Source of the DNA: Grimontia sedimenti
GTDB taxonomy: Bacteria; Pseudomonadota; Gammaproteobacteria; Enterobacterales; Vibrionaceae
DNA length: 64,000 nucleotides
Assembly (NCBI RefSeq): GCF_011045095.1
Contig: NZ_JAALDL010000005.1
Location: forward strand, 62,001 to 126,000
Direction: 5' to 3'
A model generated the notes under the pieces. It saw only the letters and a list, made by a program, of their open reading frames with translations. It ran no database searches and was not told the DNA's origin. Numbering within the stretch: position 1 is the first letter of the stretch; the number at the start of each line of letters is the position of its first letter. A program made the translations under genes and the position numbers. Shown piece by piece: positions 18,692 through 28,554 of this stretch.

Positions 18692-18719
18692 TTGCTTTTG
18701 GTTTTTTCCCGGATAGAAT
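18692..18719 (+). promoter_or_regulatory. xanP promoter
   Basis: TTGCTT-16 bases-TAGAAT. The start would be near 18726, leaving a 5' leader of about 130 bases. That leader contains the inverted pair GAATGCT (from 18757) and AGCATTC (near 18790), which may form a hairpin. Confidence 0.55.
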
Positions 18720-18854
18720 GGCGCGAAATTTCCTTCAGCCCAATCACTTAACTGATTGAATGCTCTGAGTAACAGCAATCACAGAGAGAAGCATTCCATC
18801 AACTGCTCTACCCATTCAGCGTATTGCAGCGAGTGAGTTTAAATAGGTATAACA

Positions 18855-20234
18855 ATGAGCTCTCAGCGCCCATCAGAAAACGTTCGTCCATCGGAACTCG
18901 TCTATCGATTGGATGACAGACCACCCTTGCCACAAACACTATTCGCTGCTTTCCAACACCTTTTAGCTATGTTTGTCGCAGTCGTGACGCCCTCTTTAAT
19001 CATCTGTCAGGCACTTGGGCTTCCTACGAGTGACACCAACACTATCGTGAGCATGTCACTGTTTGCGTCGGGTATTGCCTCGTTTATCCAAATCCGTACT
19101 TTTGGCCCATTAGGGTCAGGGTTGTTATCCATTCAAGGCACAAGCTTTAACTTTCTGGGGCCAATTATTGGCGCCGGTTTGGCGATGAAGGCAGGCGGTA
19201 CGCCAACGGAAACCATGATGGCCGCGATCTTCGGTACCATTATGGTCGCTTCCCTAACAGAAGTTTTTCTTTCCCGCGTGCTGGAACATGCGCAGCGTAT
19301 TATTACGCCGCTTGTATCCGGTATCGTCGTTACCCTGATTGGCTTGACGCTGATTCAGGTAGGATTAACCTCAATGGGTGGTGGTTATGCCGCGATAGAA
19401 AACGGCACCTTCGGTGATTTGAAAAACCTGTTGCTGGCGGGTTCAGTACTGGCTGTGATCGTCTTTTTGAATCGTATCGATAACCCTTATTTGCGTGTAT
19501 CGTCGATTGTGATCGCAATGACAGTCGGCACAATCATCGCCTATGCCTTGGGTATGGTGAACAGCGCACCAACAGAAGATGTCGCCTTCTTTGCCATCCC
19601 AAAACCGATGCAGTACGGCATTTCATTCGACTTTGCGTTGCTAATTCCACTGATCATCGTCTTCTTGGTGACCTCGTTGGAGGCAATTGGTGACATTACA
19701 GCAACATCGGAAACATCCGAGCAGCCCGTGTCAGGGCCGATTTACATGAAACGAATTAAAGGCGGTGTATTGGCGGATGGCGTTAACTCGGCATTGGCAG
19801 CGGTATTGAATAGTTTCCCTAACTCTACGTTTAGCCAGAACAATGGCATTATCCAGTTAACAGGTGTTGCAAGCCGTTATATCGGTTACTTTGTAGCGGG
19901 TATGCTGGTGATTTTGGGCCTGTTACCGGGAGTAGCAACGCTGGTACAACTCATTCCAGAACCTGTCCTCGGCGGCGCAACCATTGTGATGTTCGGCACC
20001 ATTGCGGCCTCGGGTATCCGTATCATTTCCCGATGTGAGCTTAACCGTCGCGCGATTCTCATCATGGCGCTTTCATTCTCAATGGGATTAGGTATCGCTC
20101 AGAAGCCAGAAATCCTTCAGTTTATGCCTGAGTGGATTAAAAACATTCTCTCGTCGGGCATGGCGGCAGGTGGTTTGACAGCGATTATCCTGAATTTGGT
20201 GTTGCCACCGGACAGCGAGCCTAAGGAAAGTTAA
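18855..20234 (+). CDS. xanP: Xanthine permease (NCS2 family)
   Basis: Inner-membrane proton-coupled nucleobase importer, 459 residues with about fourteen hydrophobic segments. The family signature is [17 protein letters not shown] (residues about 270-290), with the conserved Glu/Asp of xanthine transporters; then [20 protein letters not shown] and [12 protein letters not shown]. Closest remembered match is E. coli XanP/XanQ rather than UraA or UacT. Specificity for xanthine is therefore likely, but urate or another purine is not excluded. The upstream PurR box fits purine regulation. Start ATG chosen by the family beginning ([28 protein letters not shown]). The GGTATAA region gives only a weak ribosome site. 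Confidence 0.85.
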   Translation: MSSQRPSENVRPSELVYRLDDRPPLPQTLFAAFQHLLAMFVAVVTPSLIICQALGLPTSDTNTIVSMSLFASGIASFIQIRTFGPLGSGLLSIQGTSFNFLGPIIGAGLAMKAGGTPTETMMAAIFGTIMVASLTEVFLSRVLEHAQRIITPLVSGIVVTLIGLTLIQVGLTSMGGGYAAIENGTFGDLKNLLLAGSVLAVIVFLNRIDNPYLRVSSIVIAMTVGTIIAYALGMVNSAPTEDVAFFAIPKPMQYGISFDFALLIPLIIVFLVTSLEAIGDITATSETSEQPVSGPIYMKRIKGGVLADGVNSALAAVLNSFPNSTFSQNNGIIQLTGVASRYIGYFVAGMLVILGLLPGVATLVQLIPEPVLGGATIVMFGTIAASGIRIISRCELNRRAILIMALSFSMGLGIAQKPEILQFMPEWIKNILSSGMAAGGLTAIILNLVLPPDSEPKES

Positions 20235-20283
20235 CGCACTTTGCTATAAGGGTAGCGGTAGCAATACTTAACGCCGCTATCCT

Positions 20284-20318
20284 TCTCTAATCTCTAATCT
20301 CTAATCTCTAATCTCTGA
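20284..20318. repeat. Tandem heptamer repeat TCTCTAA x5
   Basis: Four perfect copies of TCTCTAA and a fifth TCTCTGA, back to back. It ends 14 bases before the likely -35 of the downstream channel gene (TCTTGT-17-TATACT, -10 at 20355-20360). Repeats of this kind can change copy number by slippage. Confidence 0.9.
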
Positions 20319-20380
20319 CCTCAGATCGTTTTCTTGTTTTTTCTGGCTTGTCTCTATACTGAGAAAGTGGAGGTGCAGTT

Positions 20381-21481
20381 ATGTCGAATCGTTCTGAATC
20401 ACTTGACCTGAAAGGTGCAGACATGGAGTCGCAGATAGAAGGTACGCAGGGAAGTGAAAAGGAAAGTCACGCCGGCCATACTACCGACAATCCAGAGCAA
20501 GAAGTCATGACATGCCAATATCAGGATCCTGATGGCGAGGCTCATTGCTGTCATGAGCCCGCAGGAGAATCGGGTTTTTGTTTCTGGCACGATGAAAATG
20601 CGCCGAAAGACCAGCCGGATGTGAAACAGAGGCTAGAAGAGTTCGCCAAGCAGGGTGGGCAGCTTAGAGGTATTGTGTGTAAACGTGCCAACCTCGTGGA
20701 TGTGAATTTGGTCAAGCATGGTCCGGGTGGCGGTTATGACCTCAGCTACGCGAACTTTTATCGCTCGAATATGACTAACGCTCACCTGTTCAACGCCAAA
20801 TTTGATAACGGCAGTTTGATGAAAGCAGACTTGCATGACGCTAATATTCACTGTGCCAGCTTTCTAAAGTGCAACTTGCTTGGTGTGAAACTCACTGACA
20901 CCAAGATTGATAACATCAAGATTGGTGACACCTTACAGCAAGAAGTGGAAGGGCGGGTCGCAGAGAAAAAAGGCGATATGGAAAAAGCGCTCGATCTCTA
21001 TGAGCAGTCTGAAGAAATTTACCGGGATTTGCGCAAAGCTTCAGAAGCTCAGGGGATCTTTACCATGGCGGGACATTTCCTGCAAAAAGAGCTGACGATG
21101 CGCCGTTATCAAATGCCGCTTTTTTCCACGCAGCGCGCCATGTCGAAAACTGTCGATCTGTTTTGTGGCTACGGGGAAAGCCCCATCCGGGTCGTGTTTT
21201 TCTCGCTCGCGCTAATTTTACTGTGTGCCATGATTTACTTCTTTACGGGAATCCAGTTCTCCGGAGAATATGTCGGCTTTCAGCAGTCTCAAACATTTGA
21301 AGGCAATCTGATAGCGTTTTTTGACTGTCTTTATTACAGCGTGGTGACCTTTACGACACTCGGCTATGGCGACTTTATACCGATTGGAATGTCGCGGTTG
21401 GTCGCTGCATCAGAAGCATTCACTGGAAGCTTTACGATCGCCTTGTTCGTTGTGGTTTTTGTGAAGAAAATGACCCGTTAG
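20381..21481 (+). CDS. Pentapeptide-repeat ion channel protein
   Basis: 366 residues with an unusual layout. Residues 1-45 are acidic and polar. Residues 45-75 contain a Cys/His cluster (MTCQYQ...HCCHEP...FCFWH) that may bind metal. Residues 90-165 hold pentapeptide-type repeats (ANLVDVNLV, LSYANFYRSNMTNAHLFNA, ADLHDANIHCASFLKCNL). A helical stretch (GDMEKALDLYEQSEEIYRDLRK) follows. The C-terminus is a two-helix channel unit: hydrophobic helix RVVFFSLALILLCAMIYFF, then the filter VVTFTTLGYGDFIPIG and a second helix. TLGYGD is the K+ filter type. GGAGG lies 7 bases before ATG. I infer a soluble sensor fused to a two-TM potassium channel. Related pentapeptide/channel fusions exist in other gamma-proteobacteria, but I know no defined function. 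Alone between terminators. Confidence 0.8.
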   Translation: MSNRSESLDLKGADMESQIEGTQGSEKESHAGHTTDNPEQEVMTCQYQDPDGEAHCCHEPAGESGFCFWHDENAPKDQPDVKQRLEEFAKQGGQLRGIVCKRANLVDVNLVKHGPGGGYDLSYANFYRSNMTNAHLFNAKFDNGSLMKADLHDANIHCASFLKCNLLGVKLTDTKIDNIKIGDTLQQEVEGRVAEKKGDMEKALDLYEQSEEIYRDLRKASEAQGIFTMAGHFLQKELTMRRYQMPLFSTQRAMSKTVDLFCGYGESPIRVVFFSLALILLCAMIYFFTGIQFSGEYVGFQQSQTFEGNLIAFFDCLYYSVVTFTTLGYGDFIPIGMSRLVAASEAFTGSFTIALFVVVFVKKMTR

Positions 21482-21505
21482 ACTCCAAAAGACCAATTGA
21501 TCTTT

Positions 21506-21542
21506 AAAAGCAGCAAAGGGTAGCCCCGGCGCTGCTTTTTCG
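21506..21542 (+). terminator. Terminator after the channel gene
   Basis: AAAAGCAGC...GCTGCTTTTT with a 16-base loop containing a small GGG/CCC pair, then T5. Confidence 0.75.
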
Positions 21543-21584
21543 TTACTCTCGAGGTACGAAAAATTAAGGATTTATTTTGTTCAG

Positions 21585-22868
21585 ATGGAGCAGTTGACGT
21601 TACAACCCATTTCTAAAATTAACGGTGAAGTGAATCTTCCCGGTTCTAAAAGTGTTTCTAACCGTGCGCTTTTACTTGCCGCGCTGGCTAAAGGCACAAC
21701 CCGCCTGACCAACCTGCTGGATAGTGATGATATTCGCCACATGCTCAATGCACTGAGCAAGCTGGGGGTGACTTATCGTCTTTCAGCCGATAAAACCGAA
21801 TGTGAAGTTGAAGGTCTGGGCGGTGCATTTAAAACGTCTGAACCCCTCGAACTATTTCTAGGTAATGCAGGTACTGCGATGCGCCCGCTGGCGGCGGCGC
21901 TTTGTCTTGGCGAAGGTGAATATGTACTGACGGGCGAGCCGCGCATGAAGGAACGTCCTATCGGACACCTGATTGATGCGATGCGCACTGTTGGTGCAGA
22001 CGTGACTTATCTGGAAAATGAAAACTATCCACCATTGAAAATCATCAGTCAGGATATCCAGGGTGGTGATGTAGAAATTGATGGGACGATTTCAAGCCAA
22101 TTCCTAACAGCGCTTTTAATGACGGCTCCGCTTTTCAGTGGCGATACCAATATTCGTATCAAAGGCGATCTGGTTTCCAAGCCTTACATCGACATTACTC
22201 TGCACATAATGGCGCAGTTTGGTGTTGAGGTCGCAAATAGCGATTACCAGACTTTCCATGTGAAGGGTAACCAATCTTATACCGCGCCGGGTGATTTCCT
22301 GGTCGAGGGCGATGCTTCATCTGCTTCCTACTTCTTGGCTGCTGCGGCAATCAAAGGCGGTGAAGTTAAAGTTACGGGAATTGGTAAAAAGAGTGTTCAA
22401 GGTGATGTGAAGTTTGCTGATGCGCTAGCTGCCATGGGTGCTGACATTGAGTGGGGTGATGACTACGTGATTGCCCGCCGCGGTGAGTTGAAAGCAGTGG
22501 ATTTGGATTTTAACCATATTCCGGATGCAGCGATGACGATTGCCACTGCAGCGCTGTTTGCGGAAGGGACGACCTCAATCCGCAACGTATATAACTGGCG
22601 CGTTAAAGAAACGGATCGCTTGTCTGCGATGGCGACTGAACTGCGAAAAGTCGGTGCAGAAGTGGAAGAAGGGGAAGATTATATCACCATCACCCCAACA
22701 CCAAACCTGCAGCATGCCGCGATTGACACTTACGATGATCACCGTATGGCAATGTGTTTCTCTCTGGTGGCATTGAGTGATACGCCAGTGACCATTAATG
22801 ATCCGAAATGTACCTCTAAAACCTTCCCTGACTACTTCGACAAGTTGGCATCATTGTCGGAAAGTTAA
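21585..22868 (+). CDS. aroA: 3-phosphoshikimate 1-carboxyvinyltransferase (EPSP synthase)
   Basis: Sixth step of the shikimate pathway: shikimate-3-phosphate plus PEP to EPSP; the glyphosate target. 427 residues as in E. coli. Begins [20 protein letters not shown]; shikimate-phosphate contacts are in [16 protein letters not shown]. The PEP loop is [16 protein letters not shown], with Gly and Ala at the positions typical of class I, glyphosate-sensitive enzymes. RVKETDRL and [14 protein letters not shown] are the C-terminal signature regions. Start ATG follows AAGGA by about 14 bases, which is long, but homology fixes it. Upstream of cmk with a terminator between them. Confidence 0.98.
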   Translation: MEQLTLQPISKINGEVNLPGSKSVSNRALLLAALAKGTTRLTNLLDSDDIRHMLNALSKLGVTYRLSADKTECEVEGLGGAFKTSEPLELFLGNAGTAMRPLAAALCLGEGEYVLTGEPRMKERPIGHLIDAMRTVGADVTYLENENYPPLKIISQDIQGGDVEIDGTISSQFLTALLMTAPLFSGDTNIRIKGDLVSKPYIDITLHIMAQFGVEVANSDYQTFHVKGNQSYTAPGDFLVEGDASSASYFLAAAAIKGGEVKVTGIGKKSVQGDVKFADALAAMGADIEWGDDYVIARRGELKAVDLDFNHIPDAAMTIATAALFAEGTTSIRNVYNWRVKETDRLSAMATELRKVGAEVEEGEDYITITPTPNLQHAAIDTYDDHRMAMCFSLVALSDTPVTINDPKCTSKTFPDYFDKLASLSES

Positions 22869-22892
22869 AGAAACAGGTTGGAATGAACAGAC

Positions 22893-22926
22893 AACAGGTC
22901 AGCGATTCGCTGGCCTGTTTTTTTTG
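22893..22926 (+). terminator. aroA terminator
   Basis: AACAGGTCAGCGA-TT-CGCTGGCCTGTT followed by T-run to 22925. A TATAAT box at 22940-22945 just beyond it is the likely cmk -10. Confidence 0.85.
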
Positions 22927-23033
22927 CCCAGACTTCCCTATAATACGCCACCGATTCTATGGAGTAACTCGCAGTGAGCTGATGAGTATTTATCAACTAA
23001 GTTGCTCTGTTTTAAAACGATCTGGAGAATTCT

Positions 23034-23720
23034 ATGTCTACCCACGCCCCCGTAATTACTGTTGATGGCCCAAGCGGTGCCGGAAAAGGTACCCTTTGCA
23101 TGCTGTTAGCGGAGAAGCTGGGCTGGCATTTGCTCGATTCAGGCGCAATTTATCGCGTACTTGCGCTGGCTGCGATTCATCATGGCGTTAACCCAGATTC
23201 GGAAGATGCTTTGGTTCCTTTGGCTGCCCATTTAGACGTACAGTTCAAGGCGGAAGGTGAGTTGGTAAAAGTGATCCTCGAAGGTGAGGACGTGTCCAGC
23301 GAACTGCGCAAAGAAGAAACGGGCATGGCGGCATCTAAAGTGGCGGCTTTACCGCGCGTTCGCGAAGCTTTGCTCCGTCGTCAACGTGCATTTGCCGAAG
23401 CCCCCGGATTGGTGGCTGATGGTCGTGATATGGGCACGGTTGTTTTCCCGAAAGCGGAAGTGAAAATCTTCTTGGACGCAAGCGCTGAAGAGCGCGCCCA
23501 GCGCCGCATGAATCAGTTGCAACTAAAGGGGTTAGATGTTAACTTTGACCGCCTTTTGAGCGAAATTCAGGAACGTGATGACCGTGACCGCAACCGAGCA
23601 GTCGCACCATTGCGTCCCGCGGACGATGCTTTAGTTTTGGATTCCACCTCTCTCAACATTGAGCAGGTGCTAGAGCAAGCATTGTCCTATATTGAAAGTA
23701 AACTTACCGTTGCTTCTTAA
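23034..23720 (+). CDS. cmk: Cytidylate kinase
   Basis: Phosphorylates CMP and dCMP with ATP (nucleotide recycling, cytosol). 228 residues (E. coli 227). Walker A is [11 protein letters not shown]; the adenine/CMP-binding parts [13 protein letters not shown] and [24 protein letters not shown] follow, and the lid [10 protein letters not shown]...[24 protein letters not shown] lies 7 bases before the ATG. Precedes rpsA, the standard gamma-proteobacterial order; rpsA promoters often lie inside cmk. Confidence 0.97.
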   Translation: MSTHAPVITVDGPSGAGKGTLCMLLAEKLGWHLLDSGAIYRVLALAAIHHGVNPDSEDALVPLAAHLDVQFKAEGELVKVILEGEDVSSELRKEETGMAASKVAALPRVREALLRRQRAFAEAPGLVADGRDMGTVVFPKAEVKIFLDASAEERAQRRMNQLQLKGLDVNFDRLLSEIQERDDRDRNRAVAPLRPADDALVLDSTSLNIEQVLEQALSYIESKLTVAS

Positions 23721-23823
23721 AAGCAGCGGCTTTAACCGTTGGTCGCAAGGATGATGACTGACATTACTATCAACCCCATGTGGTAGGACACCCGTGGTAG
23801 TTTAAATATTGAAGATTAAATTA

Positions 23824-25494
23824 ATGACTGAATCTTTTGCTTCACTCTTTGAAGAATCTCTTAAAGAGCTAGAAACCCGCCCAGGTGCGATCGTTAAAGG
23901 TACTGTAGTTGCTATCGAGAACGGTTACGTTCTGGTTGACGCAGGCCTGAAATCTGAATCTTCTATCCCAGCTGAGCAATTCAAAAACGCTGCTGGCGAG
24001 CTGGAAATCGAAGTTGGTGCTGAAGTAGACGTAGCACTGGACGCGATTGAAGATGGTTTCGGTGAGACTCAACTGTCTCGCGAAAAAGCGAAGCGCCACG
24101 AAGCTTGGATCCAACTGGAGAAAGCTTACGAAGAAGCTGAAACTGTTATCGGTGTTATCAACGGTAAAGTTAAAGGCGGTTTCACTGTTGAGCTGAACGG
24201 CATCCGTGCGTTCCTGCCAGGTTCACTGGTTGACGTACGTCCAGTACGTGACACTGCTCACCTTGAAGGCAAAGAGCTGGAGTTCAAAGTTATCAAGCTG
24301 GACCAGAAGCGCAACAACGTTGTTGTTTCTCGTCGCGCAGTTATCGAATCTGAAAACAGCGTTGAGCGTGATGAACTGCTGGCTTCTCTGCAAGAAGGCA
24401 TGGAAGTTAAAGGTATCGTTAAGAACCTGACCGACTACGGTGCATTCGTAGATCTGGGCGGTGTTGACGGCCTGCTGCACATCACTGACATGGCTTGGAA
24501 ACGCGTTAAGCACCCATCAGAAATCGTTAACGTAGGTGACGAGATTCTGGTTAAAGTTCTGAAGTTCGACCGTGACCGCACTCGCGTATCACTGGGTCTG
24601 AAGCAACTGGGTGAAGATCCATGGGTAGCAATCGCTAACCGTTACCCAGAAGGTCACAAACTGACTGGTCGTGTAACCAACCTGACTGACTACGGCTGCT
24701 TCGTTGAAATCGAAGAAGGCGTTGAAGGTCTGGTACACGTTTCTGAAATGGACTGGACTAACAAGAACATTCACCCATCTAAAGTTGTTAACGTGGGTGA
24801 CGAAGTTGAAGTTATGGTCCTGGACATCGACGAAGAGCGTCGTCGCATCAGCCTGGGTCTGAAGCAATGTAAAGCTAACCCATGGCAGTCGTTTGCAGAA
24901 ATGCAAAACAAAGGCGATCGCGTAACTGGTAAGATCAAGTCAATCACTGACTTCGGTATCTTCATCGGTCTGGACGGCGGTATCGACGGTCTGGTTCACC
25001 TGTCTGACATTTCTTGGAATGTTGCTGGTGAAGAAGCAGTTCGCGACTTCAAGAAAGGCGACGAAATCTCTGCAGTTGTTCTGCAAGTAGATGCTGAGCG
25101 TGAGCGTATCTCTCTGGGCATCAAGCAGATGGAAGAAGACCCATTCAACAACTACCTTGCTGACAACAAGAAAGGTGCGATTGTTAAGGGTAAAGTAACT
25201 GCAGTTGACGCTAAAGGCGCAACCGTTGAGCTGATCGAAGGCGTTGAAGGTTACCTGCGTGCTTCTGAAGCATCACGTGACCGCGTTGAAGATGCAACTC
25301 TGGTTCTGGCTGTTGGCGACGAAGTTGAAGCGAAGTTCACCGGTGTTGACCGTAAGAACCGCGTAATCAACCTGTCTGTTCGCGCGAAAGACGAAGCTGA
25401 AGAGCAAGAAGCAATGGCAACTCTGAACAAAGCTGATGAAGCTTCGTTCGGTAATGCAATGGCTGACGCGTTCAAAGCTGCGAAAAGCGAATAA
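23824..25494 (+). CDS. rpsA: 30S ribosomal protein S1
   Basis: RNA-binding ribosomal protein that brings mRNAs to the 30S subunit; 556 residues with six S1 (OB-fold) domains of about 70-85 residues each, the first two ribosome-binding and the later four RNA-binding. I chose ATG 23824 ([20 protein letters not shown]), exactly as in E. coli, over a TTG 15 bases upstream. Only a GAAG-type weak Shine-Dalgarno precedes it; rpsA mRNAs characteristically lack a strong one and are autorepressed by S1 through a folded leader. Codon use is strongly optimised. Repeated motif [11 protein letters not shown]-like phrases ([53 protein letters not shown]) mark domains 3-5. Followed by ihfB. Confidence 0.98.
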   Translation: MTESFASLFEESLKELETRPGAIVKGTVVAIENGYVLVDAGLKSESSIPAEQFKNAAGELEIEVGAEVDVALDAIEDGFGETQLSREKAKRHEAWIQLEKAYEEAETVIGVINGKVKGGFTVELNGIRAFLPGSLVDVRPVRDTAHLEGKELEFKVIKLDQKRNNVVVSRRAVIESENSVERDELLASLQEGMEVKGIVKNLTDYGAFVDLGGVDGLLHITDMAWKRVKHPSEIVNVGDEILVKVLKFDRDRTRVSLGLKQLGEDPWVAIANRYPEGHKLTGRVTNLTDYGCFVEIEEGVEGLVHVSEMDWTNKNIHPSKVVNVGDEVEVMVLDIDEERRRISLGLKQCKANPWQSFAEMQNKGDRVTGKIKSITDFGIFIGLDGGIDGLVHLSDISWNVAGEEAVRDFKKGDEISAVVLQVDAERERISLGIKQMEEDPFNNYLADNKKGAIVKGKVTAVDAKGATVELIEGVEGYLRASEASRDRVEDATLVLAVGDEVEAKFTGVDRKNRVINLSVRAKDEAEEQEAMATLNKADEASFGNAMADAFKAAKSE

Positions 25495-25506
25495 TTAATG
25501 TGAAGT

Positions 25507-25527
25507 GAGGGGGAAAAATTCCCCCTC
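25507..25527. other. Hairpin between rpsA and ihfB
   Basis: GAGGGGGAA-AAA-TTCCCCCTC, a perfect 9-bp stem without a following T-tract. It may protect the rpsA 3' end or attenuate readthrough into ihfB; a terminator is less likely. Confidence 0.5.
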
Positions 25528-25569
25528 TACAGTTATACTGTTGAGAAACATACTAAAAGCGGGGTGATC

Positions 25570-25851
25570 ATGACCAAGTCTGAGTTGATCGAAAGACTAT
25601 GTAGTCAACAAACCCATCTTTCTGCCAAACAGGTAGAAGATGCCATCAAGGAAATCCTTGAACACATGGCCACTACACTCGAGGAAGGTGACCGAATCGA
25701 GATTCGTGGTTTTGGTAGTTTCTCTTTGCATTATCGCGCTCCTCGCGTTGGACGCAATCCAAAAACGGGTGACAAAGTTGAGCTCGACGGCAAGTACGTC
25801 CCTCACTTCAAACCGGGCAAGGAGCTTCGCGACCGAGTCAACATTAGCTGA
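25570..25851 (+). CDS. ihfB: Integration host factor subunit beta
   Basis: Sequence-specific DNA-bending protein, partner of IhfA. 93 residues from ATG 25570 ([23 protein letters not shown] 4-9 bases upstream), preferred to an in-frame GTG at 25564. The DNA-binding arm contains the family signature [21 protein letters not shown], and the end [17 protein letters not shown] matches E. coli IHF-beta except for the last two residues. IHF is normally needed for sigma-54 promoters such as pspA in this window. Between rpsA and a strong terminator. Confidence 0.97.
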   Translation: MTKSELIERLCSQQTHLSAKQVEDAIKEILEHMATTLEEGDRIEIRGFGSFSLHYRAPRVGRNPKTGDKVELDGKYVPHFKPGKELRDRVNIS

Positions 25852-25865
25852 TTCGATTCCGAATA

Positions 25866-25900
25866 AAAAAACGGCATGCTATTCGTATGCCGTTTTTTTT
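25866..25900. terminator. ihfB terminator
   Basis: AAAAACGGCATGC...GTATGCCGTTTTTTTT hairpin with T8. Confidence 0.9.
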
Positions 25901-25946
25901 ATGTCTATTGCAATGGTCTGACAAGCCAAATTGCTGCATAATCACA

Positions 25947-26216
25947 TATATACCCAAACAACTTGAAGATACGCGCATTCAGAGGTCATCAATGCGTTCA
26001 ATTCAAGGCAAATTTGGCGAGGAATAGTGATTCTATTTCCGCCGAATTTAACGAAGAAGTGAGCGCATTGATGGCCTCCCTTCGGGCGAGTTGACTGACG
26101 TCGTGCTCTTTGTTGTTCCTTTTTGATGGAGGTGCCTACACCTACAAAGGAACGCCGCGATCACAACGCCAGTCAATCTCGCTGAATCCTGTATCTTCAG
26201 GTTATTTGGGTATATA
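25947..26216. mobile_element. MITE-like palindromic element, 270 bp
   Basis: Bounded by 26-bp terminal inverted repeats (25947-25972 and 26191-26216) that match at 24 of 26 positions: TATATACCCAAACAACTTGA... and its complement. Inside, AGGTCATCAATGCG (from 25982) pairs with CGCATTGATGGCCT (ends 26080). Nested inside that, AAATTTGGCG pairs with CGCCGAATTT and GGAATAG with CTATTTCC, making one long hairpin. A second hairpin uses GTTCCTTT and AAAGGAAC. No coding frame. The structure fits a non-autonomous inverted-repeat element; I believe similar repeats occur in Vibrio genomes, but I cannot verify this. No clear target duplication beyond TA. It fills most of the ihfB-lapA gap. Confidence 0.75.
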
Positions 26217-26335
26217 CCCAAGCCCCTTCTCCTGCAGTGTAAGAAAGGTGAGGTGGTTTAGGTATAAGATTCTGGTAAGTGTTTGATGCAACATGTTGAG
26301 CATCTTGAACCGGAGAGAATAATGAGGGAGTGACT

Positions 26336-26620
26336 GTGAAGATTATTGGTATCGTATTACTCGTCCTGTGTTTTCTTATCACACTCGCCCTTGGTGCACA
26401 GAATCAGGAAGTTGTGAACTTCAATTATCTGGTGGCACAGGGAGAGTTTCGATTATCTCTACTTTTGGGCGTAGTCTTTGGCACTGGTTTTGCGCTTGGC
26501 TGGTTGATCTGCGGCATGCTTTACCTAAAAGCACGTATGTCTGCAGCCATGCTGAAAAAGCAGGTAAACAAGCAGCGCCAGGAATTGGACAAACTGCGTA
26601 CGGACCCTGTTAAGGAATAA
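26336..26620 (+). CDS. lapA: Lipopolysaccharide assembly protein A
   Basis: Small inner-membrane protein (DUF1049) that works with LapB in LPS assembly and LpxC control. 94 residues from GTG 26336, chosen because AGGGAG lies 5 bases before it; the GTG at 26330 overlaps that site. Two hydrophobic segments: KIIGIVLLVLCFLITLAL, then after the family motif GAQNQEVVNFNYLVAQGEFRLS a second (LLLGVVFGTGFALGWLICGM). A basic coiled tail follows (KKQVNKQRQELDKLR). Six bases before lapB, so co-transcribed. Confidence 0.92.
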   Translation: MKIIGIVLLVLCFLITLALGAQNQEVVNFNYLVAQGEFRLSLLLGVVFGTGFALGWLICGMLYLKARMSAAMLKKQVNKQRQELDKLRTDPVKE

Positions 26621-26626
26621 GCGTAA

Positions 26627-27796
26627 ATGCTAGAGCTGCTGTTTCTGTTGCTGCCAATTGCTGCCGGTTACGGTTGGTATATGGGCAATAGGAATGCTCG
26701 TCATCGTCGACAGGATCAGTCGCATCATCTATCAAGACAGTATGTCGCAGGTCTTAACCTACTTTTGTCAGACCAATCTGACAAAGCGGTGGACCTTTTT
26801 ATAGAACTGCTCCAAGTCGATAACGAGACGATAGACACCCACCTTGCTCTCGGTAACCTTTTCCGCTCCCGCGGAGAGGTAGACCGTGCTATTCGCATTC
26901 ACCAAAATCTGATTGCCCGTCCCAACCTCACGCTTGACCAGCGCAATCTTGCTCTTCAACAGCTTGCCAAAGATTACATGGTCGCGGGCTTTTTCGACCG
27001 CGCAGAAAAAATATTTCATCAGTTAGTCGATGAGCCAGACTACAAAGAGTTTGCGTTGCAGCAGCTTCTCGCTATTTACCAGCAAACCCGCGAATGGGAA
27101 AAGGCGATCGATATTGCCAGCAAGCTGGTTAAAGGCGGTAAGAGTAAACTCAAGCGCGATATCTCCCACTTTTACTGCGAGTTGGCAATGCAGTCGATGG
27201 GTGATAATGATGAGAAAGGAGCCCGTCAGCTTCTAAAGAAGGCTATGGCTACGGACAAAGCCTGTGTGCGAGCTTCGCTGATGCTGGCTCGCCTCGATAT
27301 TGGCAATGAAGATTATAAAGATGCAGCCAAAGTGCTCGAGCAAGTGCTTGAGCAAGACCCAGACTTTGTCAGTGAAGCGTTGCCTTTACTAGAAAAATGC
27401 TACAGCGAAATGGGCAAAGAAATGTCCTTGGTTCGCTTCTTGAAAAGCTGCATTGAAAAAAATACCGGTGCTTCGGCAGAGCTGATGATGTCAGACATTA
27501 TCACTGACCATGAAAATGCTGCCATGGCACAAAGCTTCCTCACCCGTCAGTTGACGAAAAATCCCACGATGAAAGGCTTCCACAAGCTGATGCAGTTGCA
27601 TGTTGAACAAGCAGAGGAAGGCCGTGGAAAAACCAGCCTGAATACGCTGAAACATCTGGTTGAGGAGCAACTTAAAGTGAAGCCACACTATCGTTGTCGA
27701 AAGTGTGGCTTTTCGACCCACTCGCTTTACTGGCATTGTCCGTCCTGTAAGGGGTGGGGGTCGATAAAACCGATACGAGGCCTAGACGGAGAATAA
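26627..27796 (+). CDS. lapB: Lipopolysaccharide assembly protein B
   Basis: Membrane-anchored TPR protein that recruits LpxC for FtsH proteolysis and coordinates LPS synthesis. 389 residues (E. coli 389). An N-terminal helix (LELLFLLLPIAAGYGWYMG) anchors it to the inner membrane; about nine TPR units follow (for example DTHLALGNLFRSRGEVDRAI). The C-terminal rubredoxin-like zinc module is YRCRKCGFSTHSLYWHCPSC. All four cysteines are present. Operon lapA-lapB-pyrF with gaps of 6 bases on each side. Confidence 0.95.
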   Translation: MLELLFLLLPIAAGYGWYMGNRNARHRRQDQSHHLSRQYVAGLNLLLSDQSDKAVDLFIELLQVDNETIDTHLALGNLFRSRGEVDRAIRIHQNLIARPNLTLDQRNLALQQLAKDYMVAGFFDRAEKIFHQLVDEPDYKEFALQQLLAIYQQTREWEKAIDIASKLVKGGKSKLKRDISHFYCELAMQSMGDNDEKGARQLLKKAMATDKACVRASLMLARLDIGNEDYKDAAKVLEQVLEQDPDFVSEALPLLEKCYSEMGKEMSLVRFLKSCIEKNTGASAELMMSDIITDHENAAMAQSFLTRQLTKNPTMKGFHKLMQLHVEQAEEGRGKTSLNTLKHLVEEQLKVKPHYRCRKCGFSTHSLYWHCPSCKGWGSIKPIRGLDGE

Positions 27797-27802
27797 TTTG
27801 GA

Positions 27803-28498
27803 ATGCAGGACCCTAAAGTAATTGTTGCATTGGATTACCCAAACATTGATCAGGCACTGGCGTTTGTTGACCGCATTGAGCCAGGTAGCTGCCACCTGAA
27901 AGTGGGTAAGGAAATGTTTACCCTGTATGGCCCTGACTACGTTCGTAAACTTCATGAGCGTGGACATACTGTCTTTCTGGACCTTAAGTTCCATGATATT
28001 CCAAACACCTGCGCGCGTGCAGTTGCCGCAGCGGCAGAACTCGGTGTTTGGATGGTGAATGTTCACGCCAGTGGTGGTGAGCGAATGATGGTGGCGGCGC
28101 GTGAAGCGCTTGAACCATACGGTAAAGATAAGCCAATGCTGATTGGTGTGACAGTCCTAACCAGCATGGAACAAAGCGACTTGGCGGGTATCGGCATTAG
28201 CCGTGAACCTCAGGATCACGTGATGTCACTGGCGACGTTGACTCGTAACAGCGGTTTGGACGGTGTGGTTTGCTCAGCGCATGAGTCTGCGATGCTAAAG
28301 AATACCCTTGGTCAAGAGTTCAAACTGGTCACGCCAGGCATTCGTCCTGTGGGCAGCGATGCTGGCGATCAACGCCGCATCATGACACCCGTTGAAGCCG
28401 TGACTGCAGGTTCTGATTATCTGGTGATTGGTCGCCCAATTACGCAGGCGGCAGACCCAATGGCTGTGCTGACGGAAATCAATGCCTCTTTGGCGTAG
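27803..28498 (+). CDS. pyrF: Orotidine 5'-phosphate decarboxylase
   Basis: Last step of UMP synthesis (OMP to UMP plus CO2), cytosolic. 231 residues of TIM-barrel fold. The catalytic K-x-D-x-x-x-D tetrad region is [18 protein letters not shown]. Phosphate contacts are in [17 protein letters not shown] and [12 protein letters not shown]. Slightly shorter than E. coli (245), as usual for Vibrio. ATG 27803 follows lapB by six bases; GGAG is 12 bases upstream. Ends before a terminator shared with the sap operon. Confidence 0.97.
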   Translation: MQDPKVIVALDYPNIDQALAFVDRIEPGSCHLKVGKEMFTLYGPDYVRKLHERGHTVFLDLKFHDIPNTCARAVAAAAELGVWMVNVHASGGERMMVAAREALEPYGKDKPMLIGVTVLTSMEQSDLAGIGISREPQDHVMSLATLTRNSGLDGVVCSAHESAMLKNTLGQEFKLVTPGIRPVGSDAGDQRRIMTPVEAVTAGSDYLVIGRPITQAADPMAVLTEINASLA

Positions 28499-28523
28499 AA
28501 CCTGCCGTTTAAGAACCGTAAGT

Positions 28524-28552
28524 AAAAAGCCCTGCAATGCAGGGCTTTATTG
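28524..28552. terminator. Terminator shared by pyrF and sapF
   Basis: AAAGCCCTGCA-A-TGCAGGGCTTT between convergent genes, A5 and T-rich flanks. Confidence 0.85.
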
Positions 28553-28554
28553 TT

